Position numbers and translations under genes: made by a program. DNA of 5,381 bases from CAVRXT01 sp049644285 (GTDB lineage Bacteria; Acidobacteriota; Terriglobia; Acidiferrales; UBA7541). Position 1 is the stretch's first letter, and the number at the start of each line of letters is the position of its first letter. A model generated the notes under the pieces. The model saw only the letters and a program-made list of their open reading frames with translations, made no database searches and was not told the origin of the DNA. The stretch covers positions 1-5,381 of the forward strand of contig JBARRP010000153.1 in the NCBI GenBank assembly GCA_049644285.1, in the 5' to 3' direction. Positions 1 to 5,277 of this stretch are shown here, piece by piece.

Positions 1-105
1 CCCTGCCGCCACCAATTTCCGCCTGAAAAAATAGCCCACCTTTCCAGGTGCGTCGGATAGTCCACCAAATCCCGGCACGATCTGCCTTCTTATGGCTTCT
101 CCACG

Positions 106-237
106 TCAAAGTTGCGAAACGGCTGCCTCAGGCCTGAGCCTTCCCGAATTGAACCAGACCAGAATCGCTGTCGCGATCAACACCAAGAGAACGAACAGAG
201 TGTTTCTGTGGCCGCGGAAATCGTCAGCAACTTGCAC
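106..237 (-). CDS. Possible small single-pass membrane protein or gene remnant (43 aa)
   Basis: I do not recognise this frame. It opens with GTG at 237 and ends with TGA at 106-108. Residues 13-29 form a strongly hydrophobic stretch (TLFVLLVLIATAILVWF) preceded by charged, Arg/His-containing residues and followed by Arg-rich sequence, as expected of a single helix with flanking charges. In-frame stops lie just upstream (tandem TAA within about 20 bases), so the frame cannot be extended at its N-terminus. No Shine-Dalgarno sequence precedes the GTG. A TATAAT hexamer lies about 20 bases upstream on the same strand, without a matching -35 at normal spacing. It could be a real small protein, a leftover of a larger gene, or chance. 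It lies outside the tRNA-flanked segment. Confidence 0.2.
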   Translation of the reverse strand: MQVADDFRGHRNTLFVLLVLIATAILVWFNSGRLRPEAAVSQL

Positions 238-330
238 GAATCGATTACACTTTTATTATACTTGTACATTTTCAGTGGATTCCGGTCAATCGGCTGAGCC
301 TTCGAACTGATTGAAACTGAACCGGTAAGA

Positions 331-377
331 GTGGTGGGCCTGGGGAGAGTCGAACTACCGACACGCGGTTTAGGAAA
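331..377 (-). repeat. Displaced 3' fragment of tRNA-Arg(CCT), probable attachment-site copy
   Basis: This stretch matches 4719-4765 at 46 of 47 positions, in the same orientation. It covers the tRNA-Arg(CCT) gene from the anticodon loop through the T arm, the 3' acceptor strand, the discriminator A and the encoded CCA. The only difference is base 357 (a here, c at 4745). It turns the third T-stem pair into a T-C mismatch, so this copy is not maintained as a tRNA. Similarity stops abruptly at 378, inside the anticodon stem; there is no D arm and no 5' acceptor strand. This is what a 3' tRNA end looks like after displacement by integration of an element at the tRNA gene. Confidence 0.85.
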
Positions 378-651
378 ACAGAACGCTTTTGTGATTGGTT
401 CTGAAAATTTTGGACTCTACTATACCCGTCAATCAGTTACGAAACGGATGGGTTCATCTGTTTGTACTCGTTCTGAACGGATCTAAACCGAGAACCACTG
501 CAAAATCACTGCACCCTCTTTGACCTGCCCCCATGCATCTCGTAATGGCACCCAATTTTTACGCAACTTAGTTAGGCAATCAGTCAAGGGGCCGGACTCA
601 CATTTCGCTCGAACGCAGCTCCGCTGCCAGAAAAGCACTAGAGCGCCGAGG
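378..651. other. Noncoding stretch between the tRNA fragment and the flavoprotein gene
   Basis: I see no supported gene here. A minus-strand frame running 483-755 begins inside the flavoprotein gene in another frame and has no recognisable domain. On the minus strand, shortly after the flavoprotein stop, a 5-bp inverted repeat with a 3-base loop (615-627, GCAGC/GCTGC) could form a small hairpin. It lacks a T-tract, so I do not call it an intrinsic terminator. If the island is real, this is its left terminal region. No integrase is visible in it. Confidence 0.5.
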
Positions 652-2361
652 CTAGTTTCCCGCAGCGCCTGCAGCAAGGTGGTCTCTCCATTCCTGGAGA
701 ACCTTGTGCACCATCGAAATTGCGATCGATCCTTCTCCAACCGCCGACGCCACACGCTTCACGTTGCCCGAGCGCACATCTCCCACCGCGAATACTCCCG
801 GAAGACTGGCTTCCAGCAGATACGGTCTACGCGTCAACGGCCATTGTGCGCTCGTCAGATCTGCGGGAGCCAAGTCTACCCCAGTCTTGACGAATCCTCG
901 TTCATCGAGCGCCAGGCAGCCTGCAAGCCAGCCCGTGTTCGGGTTCGCACCCGTCATCAGGAAAATATGCCGGATATCGCGGGTGTTCAGAGCGCCAGTC
1001 TTGTTATTTCGGCATAACACGTGATCCAGCCGGTCATTGCCCTCCAGGCCAACTACTTCGGTGTCCGTGTGCAGTGTGATTGCTTTACCCTCTTCAATCC
1101 GGCGAATCAGATACCGCGACATCGTGTCCGCCAGCCGCCCCGATCGAATCAGCATATGGACATGTTTCGCTGTTTGCGACAGAAATACGGCTGCTTGTCC
1201 GGCGGCATTGCCACCTCCTACAATGATCACCTCTTCGTTCCCGCACAATTGCGCTTCGAGGAATGTGGCTCCGTAGTACACGCCATTCCCTTCGAAACGT
1301 GAAAGGTTTTCGAGTGGCAGCTTGCGGTATTCAGCTCCGGTGGCGATGATCACGGCCCGGGCCGGTACATTTGTTCCGCCTTCAATTTCGACAAGATACG
1401 GAATGCGCCCGCACTCAAGGCGCACCGCGCCGCGAGCGATCACCACCCTTGCGCCGAATTTTTGTGCCTGTGTGTACGCCCGCCCCGCTAGATCCTGCCC
1501 TGAAATTCCCATCGGAAATCCCAGGTAATTTTCGATTTTCGAACTGGAGCCGGCTTGTCCTCCGGGAGCGTAGGTTTCGATGACCAGGACATCAAGCCCC
1601 TCCGAAGCGGCGTAAACCGCCGCCGCAAGCCCCGATGGTCCTGCGCCGACCACGATCACGTCACGAACCTTGGTCAAATCGGTCCCTTCGTTGAATCCCA
1701 GGCAGTCGGCTACCTGCTGATTTGTTGGATTGCGAAGTACGTTCTTTCCCCGGCAAATGACAATTGGCACATCACCGGCAGTCACTTGGAAATGATTGAG
1801 CATTTCCTGGGACTCGCCCTCAAGATCGATATAAGCGTGCGGGTATCCATTGCGAGTCAGGAATTCGTTGATTCGCAGCGTCCCGGAAGAATTGTTCGTA
1901 CCCAGGAGTACGGCATCTCCCCACCCGTGAGCGATGAATTCCACCCGGCGCAGGATGAATGCGCGCATGAGAATCTCGCTCAACTCGCTGTCGGTTTCGA
2001 TCAACTCCTGCAAACCCGAACGGTTCACCTCGATGACCTCGCCGGCCTCACGCATCCGTGCGCGCACCATGCTCCTCCGGCCCGACAATATGCCGACTTC
2101 GCCGAAGAATTGGCCGACTTGGTGCACCACGACTGGATCTTCACCCTCGCTCGTGGGCCGCATGATTTCCATTGCACCCAATGTGACCAGGAAGAAAGGA
2201 AGATTATTGTCGCCCGGCTCCACCAGCACCTCTCCGGCCTGGACTGCGCGTTTTTTTCCATGGGCCGAGACTCGAGCGATTTGAGTCGCATTAAGGGTTG
2301 GGAAGATGTGTTCCGGCCGTTCGTACTGAGTGAGCTTGGCGTTTATATTCGTATCCGACAT
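652..2361 (-). CDS. Cyclic-nucleotide-binding domain fused to thioredoxin-reductase-like FAD/NAD(P) oxidoreductase
   Basis: This 569-residue cytoplasmic protein has three parts. Residues about 18-135 form a cNMP-binding (CAP_ED) domain. Its phosphate-binding cassette is recognisable at FFGEVGILSGRRSMV (85-99), with the conserved Gly-Glu and an Arg. Residues about 148-223 look like a thioredoxin/glutaredoxin fold without a CxxC motif. Residues 232-569 follow the TrxR family: FAD Rossmann motif GAGPSG (239-244), APGGQ (265-269) with IENYLGFP (276-283), ATGA (340-343), the NAD(P) motif GGGNAAG (382-388), and the closing FAD motif GVFAVGDVRSGN (522-533). The TrxR CxxC expected near 364-373 is missing (GATFLEAQLC; one Cys only). 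Electrons from NAD(P)H therefore probably go to an acceptor other than thioredoxin, by analogy with TrxR-like ferredoxin/flavodoxin reductases; the acceptor is unknown. Nucleotide control through the N-terminal domain is inferred. An AGGA-type ribosome site lies about 9 bases before the ATG. The small membrane-protein gene is 58 bp upstream on the same strand, suggesting an operon. Confidence 0.93.
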   Translation of the reverse strand: MSDTNINAKLTQYERPEHIFPTLNATQIARVSAHGKKRAVQAGEVLVEPGDNNLPFFLVTLGAMEIMRPTSEGEDPVVVHQVGQFFGEVGILSGRRSMVRARMREAGEVIEVNRSGLQELIETDSELSEILMRAFILRRVEFIAHGWGDAVLLGTNNSSGTLRINEFLTRNGYPHAYIDLEGESQEMLNHFQVTAGDVPIVICRGKNVLRNPTNQQVADCLGFNEGTDLTKVRDVIVVGAGPSGLAAAVYAASEGLDVLVIETYAPGGQAGSSSKIENYLGFPMGISGQDLAGRAYTQAQKFGARVVIARGAVRLECGRIPYLVEIEGGTNVPARAVIIATGAEYRKLPLENLSRFEGNGVYYGATFLEAQLCGNEEVIIVGGGNAAGQAAVFLSQTAKHVHMLIRSGRLADTMSRYLIRRIEEGKAITLHTDTEVVGLEGNDRLDHVLCRNNKTGALNTRDIRHIFLMTGANPNTGWLAGCLALDERGFVKTGVDLAPADLTSAQWPLTRRPYLLEASLPGVFAVGDVRSGNVKRVASAVGEGSIAISMVHKVLQEWRDHLAAGAAGN

Positions 2362-2419
2362 GGCGGTACTTCCTCTCCCTATGACGGCAAAGGATCTCTA
2401 CCTGCTACCAGTATTGCCT

Positions 2420-2650
2420 TCATCCGTGCGCCGCATGACCTAATTCCTGCATCTTTTTTTCGTCAATCTTCAAGCCCGCCACGGCGATCAGCAGGAAAAT
2501 GCCGAGCGTGATGTAGAGGCTAAGCATCATATCATCGCCGGAATCCAACCCATTCGCTTGCCATAAGTCTATCGCCACGGGATAAATGCCAGCCAAGAAG
2601 AGCAATCCCACCAACACCATCACAATCTTTAGCGCGCGTTCTCGAATCAT
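2420..2650 (-). CDS. Small two-helix membrane protein, DUF6632-like
   Basis: This is a 76-residue inner-membrane protein of unknown function. It has two hydrophobic segments, residues 8-30 (KIVMVLVGLLFLAGIYPVAI and following) and 41-60 (MMLSLYITLGIFLLIAVAGL). They are joined by a short acidic loop (GLDSGDD) and followed by a charged tail (KIDEKKMQELGHAAHG). Arginines and a lysine before helix 1 predict a cytoplasmic N-terminus. From memory, the N-terminal half (RERALKIVMVLVGLLF, then MMLSLYITLGIFLL) resembles DUF6632 proteins. Those I recall are longer, with more helices, so this one may be a shortened relative; the family call is tentative. The start is well supported by AGGAGG about six bases before the ATG. 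It is the first gene of a likely two-gene operon with the flavoprotein. A run of seven A residues (minus strand, 2454-2460) near its 3' end is a possible slippage site, but nothing shows that it is used. Confidence 0.75.
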   Translation of the reverse strand: MIRERALKIVMVLVGLLFLAGIYPVAIDLWQANGLDSGDDMMLSLYITLGIFLLIAVAGLKIDEKKMQELGHAAHG

Positions 2651-2910
2651 GGGGCCCTCCTGGATCCTTTCCTACTGGCTGGCTGCCCGCCCTGCGAATA
2701 TAACATTGAGCACATTTCCTCCCTTTAGTACTAGCAGTCTATCGTTATATGAGCCTCCGCCTGCCAGGCTACTGGAAGATGGTAGTGGATTGCGGCGGGA
2801 TGCTGTCCTGGGAGAAGGCGGCGGGCGAGTTGCATAGGTAAGAGAGCCCTATTTGCAATCGCATCCTTACCGGATATTTCTCCGAGGTTCTTCGAGGGGG
2901 GGAGATCTAC
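2651..2910. promoter_or_regulatory. Divergent intergenic region
   Basis: These 260 bases separate the minus-strand membrane-protein/flavoprotein pair from the plus-strand Sel1-repeat gene, so promoters for both must lie here or further upstream. Both ends carry good ribosome sites: AGGAGG before the minus gene and GGGGGGAG before the plus gene. A perfect 8-bp palindrome, TAGTACTA, lies at 2726-2733. A TATATT-like hexamer on the minus strand (2697-2702) has no convincing -35 partner. I cannot place a promoter with confidence. Overlapping frames here (for example 2586-2837 plus and 2731-3000 minus) show no protein-like composition. Confidence 0.4.
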
Positions 2911-4224
2911 ATGAGCTTTCGGACCAGGGCCACGGCAGCAGCTTTCTTCGTGTTCGCGCTGGTTTCCACGACGCAGGCGCAAGCGCAGGCAGCGGTACAA
3001 ACATCGACCCAGGCCACAGCACCGCCGCCCGACAATGAGTTCTACTCACTTCGCGAGCGCGCCGCTGCGGGGGACGCGCAGGCGCAATTCGCTCTGGCGA
3101 ACCACTATTTTCGCGGCCTCGGCGTTCCCCAGGACTACGGCCATGCTCTGATCTGGTATCGCAAGTCCGCCGGCCAAGGTTATGCTCCTGCGCAGAATCA
3201 ATTGGGCTACATGCATCAACATAAGTTTGGCTTGCCGCGGGACTACAAGCGCGCCCTAAATTACTACCGTTTGGCCGCGAACCAAGGCTATGCGCTCGCC
3301 GAGTACAATCTGGCGGCCATGTTCCAGAGTGGCCTCTGGGTCAAGCGTGATTATAAGCAAGCCTTCGAATGGTACCGCAAGGCGGCGGACCAGAATCTTT
3401 CGGATGCCGAGGAGGTAGTCGGCTACTTTTATCAGTGCGGATTTGGGGTCAAGCGCGACTATGCTCAAGCTCTAACCTGGTATCGCCGCGCCGCCAGCCA
3501 CGGCAACTCTAACGCCGAAAACCAGCTCGGCTACATGGCGGAGAATGGATGGGGCCAACCGCAGAGTTACGACGAGGTTTTCCCCTGGTATTACAAAGCA
3601 GCGGAACATGGCAACGACCACGCCATGGAAAACATCGGCTATAATTTTCAGTATGGCATCGGTGTGGCGACCGATTATGCCAAGGCCAGGTCCTGGCTTT
3701 ACAAAGCCGCCGCGCTGGAGAACAGCGACGCGGAGAATCAGCTCGGTTGGATGTATCAGTACGGGCAAGGTGTGAAGCCCGATGATGCCAAGGCCGTGGC
3801 TTGGTACCGCCTTGCCGCCGGCCAGGGCAACGTACACGGCAAGAACAATCTTGAGGCTTTCAAAGACGAACTGAAGGAACGCGGTGGAGGGTTCTGGGAA
3901 TCCGCCAACGAGCCTGTCAGCGATGCTGCCATCGAGATGGTCCAGCGCCGCGCGCGCATTCGGGATCTCCGCGCCCAAATTACCGGACTGGAGACCGACG
4001 CCTTGGCTCAAGAAAATTCCGCCGACGAGCTGGCAAATATGGGCAACAGCGGCAAGAAGAAGAATGATGCCATCGCCAAGGTTATGGATGCGTTCGGAAC
4101 GGTCGTTGGCGTCAAGCCCCTTCTCGACGCCGCAAAGTCTCGCGAAGAAGCCGCTCGCCTGCGTGAAGAACTGGCTAGACTCGAGTATCTAGACCAATCC
4201 TCCGCCAACGTCCCCGTCCCCTAA
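2911..4224 (+). CDS. Exported Sel1-like tetratricopeptide-repeat protein with C-terminal coiled coil
   Basis: This 437-residue protein probably enters the periplasm. It starts with a Sec-type signal peptide: basic MSFRTR, hydrophobic core at about 9-19 (AAAFFVFALVS), and likely cleavage near residues 23-28 after an A-x-A site in TQAQAQA. A Pro/Thr/Gln linker follows. Residues 52-303 are seven Sel1 repeats, each exactly 36 residues, beginning at 52, 88, 124, 160, 196, 232 and 268. They share the pattern of A-x-x-x-L-G-Y, G-x-G-V-x-x-D-Y-x-x-A and W-Y-R-x-A-A. A partial eighth repeat runs to about 325. Residues 340-427 are charged and helical, with a likely coiled coil (IRDLRAQITGLETDALAQEN; later SREEAARLREELARLEYL) around a hydrophobic Gly-containing segment (390-407). 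Sel1 repeats are protein-interaction scaffolds, so a binding or assembly role is likely, but the partner is unknown. GGGGGGAG six bases before the ATG supports the start. It is divergent from the flavoprotein operon. Confidence 0.93.
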   Translation: MSFRTRATAAAFFVFALVSTTQAQAQAAVQTSTQATAPPPDNEFYSLRERAAAGDAQAQFALANHYFRGLGVPQDYGHALIWYRKSAGQGYAPAQNQLGYMHQHKFGLPRDYKRALNYYRLAANQGYALAEYNLAAMFQSGLWVKRDYKQAFEWYRKAADQNLSDAEEVVGYFYQCGFGVKRDYAQALTWYRRAASHGNSNAENQLGYMAENGWGQPQSYDEVFPWYYKAAEHGNDHAMENIGYNFQYGIGVATDYAKARSWLYKAAALENSDAENQLGWMYQYGQGVKPDDAKAVAWYRLAAGQGNVHGKNNLEAFKDELKERGGGFWESANEPVSDAAIEMVQRRARIRDLRAQITGLETDALAQENSADELANMGNSGKKKNDAIAKVMDAFGTVVGVKPLLDAAKSREEAARLREELARLEYLDQSSANVPVP

Positions 4225-4336
4225 CGTCCACTCTCCGACGGGCGGGTCAGTCTACGCGACCGTAAAAAGCCAAATTAGGACATTACCCTGCTGGCTCTTT
4301 CTGTTCTCTGATCTTCTTCTTTACCTCATTACTTCC

Positions 4337-4420
4337 TTACTTCGCCTCCGCAGCCAGTTTCGCTTGGGACCATTCTCGCTCCGCTCGCAACACGCGCAAT
4401 CGGGTCTTAATTGATGTCAT
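4337..4420 (-). pseudogene. Truncated XRE-family (Cro/CI-type) HTH regulator, N-terminal 27 codons
   Basis: The frame reads MTSIKTRLRVLRAEREWSQA and then KLAAEAK before a TAA. This matches the beginning of small XRE regulators, in which a basic first helix (K-x-R-L-R-x-L-R-A-E-R) leads into W-S-Q-x-x-L-A of the helix-turn-helix. Family members are usually 65 residues or longer and continue through the recognition helix (S-R-x-T-[IV]-x-x-[IL]-E) to P-S-L-x-x-A. That part is absent and I could not find it in the other minus-strand frames downstream, so the protein cannot bind DNA as it stands. GGAG lies about eight bases before the ATG, so the original translation start seems preserved. Such short regulators are common on phages and islands. 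Confidence 0.6.
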
Positions 4421-4494
4421 CCCCAATGGCTCCGTTTAGGACTAGGCTGAAACTTGGGCGCAACTTGGGCGCAAAACTCCCCTCTGCGCTATGA
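4414..4494 (+). pseudogene. Possible C-terminal remnant of a tyrosine integrase
   Basis: This 26-codon plus-strand frame ends in RLKLGRNLGAKLPSAL. The alternating LG-x-N-LG-x-K-L pattern recalls the low-complexity tails of many phage and island integrases (LGTxLGTNLG-type endings). It lies where an integrase gene would be expected, between cargo and the tRNA attachment site and pointing toward the tRNA. No catalytic Arg, His or Tyr region is present upstream, so at most the final codons survive. The LGRNLG pattern partly reflects the underlying 11-bp tandem duplication, so it may be coincidence. Confidence 0.2.
4451..4472. repeat. 11-bp perfect tandem duplication
   Basis: AACTTGGGCGC occurs twice in direct succession (4451-4461 and 4462-4472). 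It lies inside the possible integrase-tail frame. It may be a simple replication-slippage product, or a pair of short direct repeats of the kind found near attachment sites as recombinase arm-binding sites. Nothing else separates these options. Confidence 0.5.
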
Positions 4495-4541
4495 AATCAG
4501 GGAGCGTCGGCGAGTAAGGCCAACGGATTCAACGGGACTTA

Positions 4542-4612
4542 TGGTAGGGGCGGTGGGTATCGAAGCCACGACCTAGCAGACTTTCCCCTGCAGGAGAGGC
4601 CAACTGTGCTCA
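4542..4612 (-). pseudogene. Decayed tRNA-like sequence with CCA end
   Basis: Read on the minus strand, the 3' part has tRNA architecture: variable loop AGGTC (4570-4574), T arm GTGGC-TTCGATA-CCCAC (4553-4569), acceptor 3' strand CGCCCCT (4546-4552), discriminator A (4545) and CCA (4542-4544). The pair closing the T loop, normally the conserved G53-C61, is C-C here. The anticodon arm is damaged: four pairs (GCAG/CTGC) around an eight-base loop lacking a normal T33. A D-arm-like AGCACAGTTGGC can be seen toward 4612, but no matching 5' acceptor strand (AGGGGCG) follows. It is therefore not a working tRNA and I cannot assign an amino acid. It could be a second attachment-site relic from another tRNA or a decayed tRNA carried by an element. 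Confidence 0.45.
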
Positions 4613-4718
4613 CCAAACTTAGTCAACGGGCTACTGCAATTTCACTGCAGTACCCGTCTTCGCCGCGCATTCGGGATTTCCCAGGGCTACCTTAAACCAT
4701 TATCCAGTAATGAATAAG

Positions 4719-4765
4719 GTGGTGGGCCTGGGGAGAGTCGAACTCCCGACACGCGGTTTAGGAAA
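4719..4765 (-). repeat. Right direct repeat (attachment-site copy within tRNA-Arg)
   Basis: This is the partner of 331-377. It runs from one base past the encoded CCA, through the acceptor 3' strand and T arm, to the first base past the anticodon loop. Both copies are also preceded by TAAG on the plus strand, with a one-base length difference, so similarity extends slightly past the tRNA end. This copy has an intact T stem and belongs to the complete gene. Confidence 0.85.
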
Positions 4766-4796
4766 CCGCTGCTCTATCCATCTGAGCTACAGGCCC
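4720..4796 (-). tRNA. tRNA-Arg, anticodon CCT (reads AGG)
   Basis: A complete cloverleaf can be written from the minus strand. The acceptor stem is GGGCCTG/CAGGCCC (7 pairs), with TA at 8-9, D stem GCTC/GAGC and a nine-base D loop. The anticodon stem is GCGGT/ACCGC with loop TTCCTAA, placing anticodon CCT at 4760-4762. A five-base variable loop follows, then T stem GGGAG/CTCCC with loop TTCGACT, discriminator A, and genome-encoded CCA (4720-4722). The body is 74 nt, or 77 with CCA. It inserts arginine at AGG codons. This is a usually single-copy minor isoacceptor, and tRNA genes of this kind are frequent integration targets. Its 3' half is duplicated at 331-377, consistent with such use. Confidence 0.97.
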
Positions 4797-4815
4797 GCCG
4801 CAGCTATATCCAGAT

Positions 4816-4845
4816 TTTATATCCGTTTACGGGAGTTGCGTCGAA
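4816..4845 (-). promoter_or_regulatory. Candidate tRNA-Arg promoter
   Basis: On the minus strand a TATAAA hexamer (4816-4821) lies about 20 bases before the mature tRNA 5' end, a reasonable -10 for a short leader. Eighteen bases upstream is TTCGAC (4840-4845), which matches the -35 consensus only poorly. The -10 is plausible; the -35 is weak. Confidence 0.3.
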
Positions 4846-5251
4846 CATTAAGAGGAGGCCGGATTTCCGAGTGTAGTAGAAACGTAGTAGTTCTCTGTAA
4901 TCCCAAACAGCGAGGTAACCTGATCCCCCTAAGAGGAAGTGGATTAGTGGTGCAGTATGAAGGGCCGCTGTTCTAAATTGAACATCATTGCTTTGGTTTG
5001 AATGACATGATGCGCGTATGCCCAAGAACAAGATAGAACTTGGCGAAATGACTCTGTCCTCTGTTCCGGCGGACCCTGAGAAGCGGGGCTGTGCCACTTC
5101 GTTCTTAACGGGAAAGAGAAATGAAATAGACAAGGTTTGTGGAGGAATCCAAGGGACGCAACAGCAAGAATACACACAGCCCGATGAAGAGAAAGCGGGC
5201 GGCGAAGCTTAACAGGTTGTTTTTTGTCCCGCGGGTTAAGAGATTGAAGCA
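4846..5251. other. Apparently noncoding stretch between the tRNA and the DUF3309-like gene
   Basis: I see no supported gene. The longest plus-strand frame (5018-5212, 64 codons) has no ribosome site, hydrophilic low-information composition and no recognisable motif. Minus-strand frames across 4804-5279 likewise lack protein-like patterns. A GC palindrome CCCGCGGG occurs at 5228-5235, just after a T-rich run (5220-5225). No terminator or RNA gene is evident. Confidence 0.45.
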
Positions 5252-5266
5252 TTTCAGAAGCTGAAA
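5252..5266 (+). repeat. Short perfect inverted repeat next to a ribosome-binding site
   Basis: TTTCAG-AAG-CTGAAA is a six-pair inverted repeat with a three-base loop. It directly abuts the AAGGAG ribosome site (5266-5271) of the following gene, sharing one base. In mRNA it could form a small hairpin beside the ribosome site, or as DNA it could be an operator half-site pair. At this length chance is also possible. Confidence 0.35.
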
Positions 5267-5277
5267 AGGAGATCCCC

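Larger units (their letters stand above)
4225..4541. other. Gene-poor stretch with degraded mobile-element remains
   Basis: No intact gene is visible after the Sel1-repeat stop. A weak inverted repeat (AGCCA at 4268-4272, TGGCT at 4292-4296, followed by a pyrimidine-rich run) might help end the Sel1 transcript but is not a convincing terminator. The rest contains a truncated XRE regulator on the minus strand, a short integrase-tail-like frame on the plus strand, and an 11-bp tandem duplication. Together they look like leftovers of an integration or regulatory module. Confidence 0.5.
331..4765. mobile_element. Putative decayed genomic island integrated at tRNA-Arg(CCT)
   Basis: The segment is bounded by 47-bp direct repeats made of the 3' half of tRNA-Arg(CCT). 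The right copy is part of the complete tRNA gene and the left copy is an isolated, slightly decayed fragment downstream of it. Tyrosine-recombinase elements commonly use the anticodon-loop-to-3'-end part of tRNA genes and restore the gene with their own copy, which fits this geometry. Just inside the intact tRNA lie a truncated XRE regulator, an integrase-tail-like fragment and a broken tRNA-like sequence, all plausible remains of an integration module. No complete integrase, relaxase, replication gene or phage structural gene is present. Cargo would be the membrane protein/flavoprotein pair and the Sel1-repeat protein. The alternative is local duplication of part of a tRNA without any mobile element. 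Confidence 0.45.

Noticed and set aside
251..300. Minus-strand promoter from TTGACC and TATAAT
   Set aside because: The two hexamers are separated by 23 bases, too far for a standard sigma-70 promoter, and no good -35 lies at 16-18 bases.
483..755. 90-codon minus-strand frame at the end of the flavoprotein gene
   Set aside because: It overlaps the flavoprotein in a different frame, lacks a ribosome site and shows no domain. I considered it as an integrase remnant but saw no supporting motif.
1555..2511. 318-codon plus-strand frame
   Set aside because: It is antisense to the flavoprotein gene, whose domains and motifs clearly fix the coding strand. Long antisense frames are common in GC-rich coding DNA.
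2726..2733. TAGTACTA palindrome as a regulator operator
   Set aside because: Only eight bases with no second copy or flanking symmetry; it cannot be tied to any regulator in the window.
3472..4011. 179-codon minus-strand frame
   Set aside because: Antisense shadow of the Sel1-repeat gene; its apparent repetitiveness simply mirrors the repeats on the other strand.
4710..4976. Plus-strand 88-codon frame beginning MNKVVGLGRVELPTRGLGNR
   Set aside because: Its first part is the antisense translation of the tRNA-Arg gene, a well-known annotation artefact; the rest has no protein-like pattern.
5018..5212. Plus-strand 64-codon frame
   Set aside because: No ribosome-binding site, no recognisable motif and no supporting context; length is compatible with chance.
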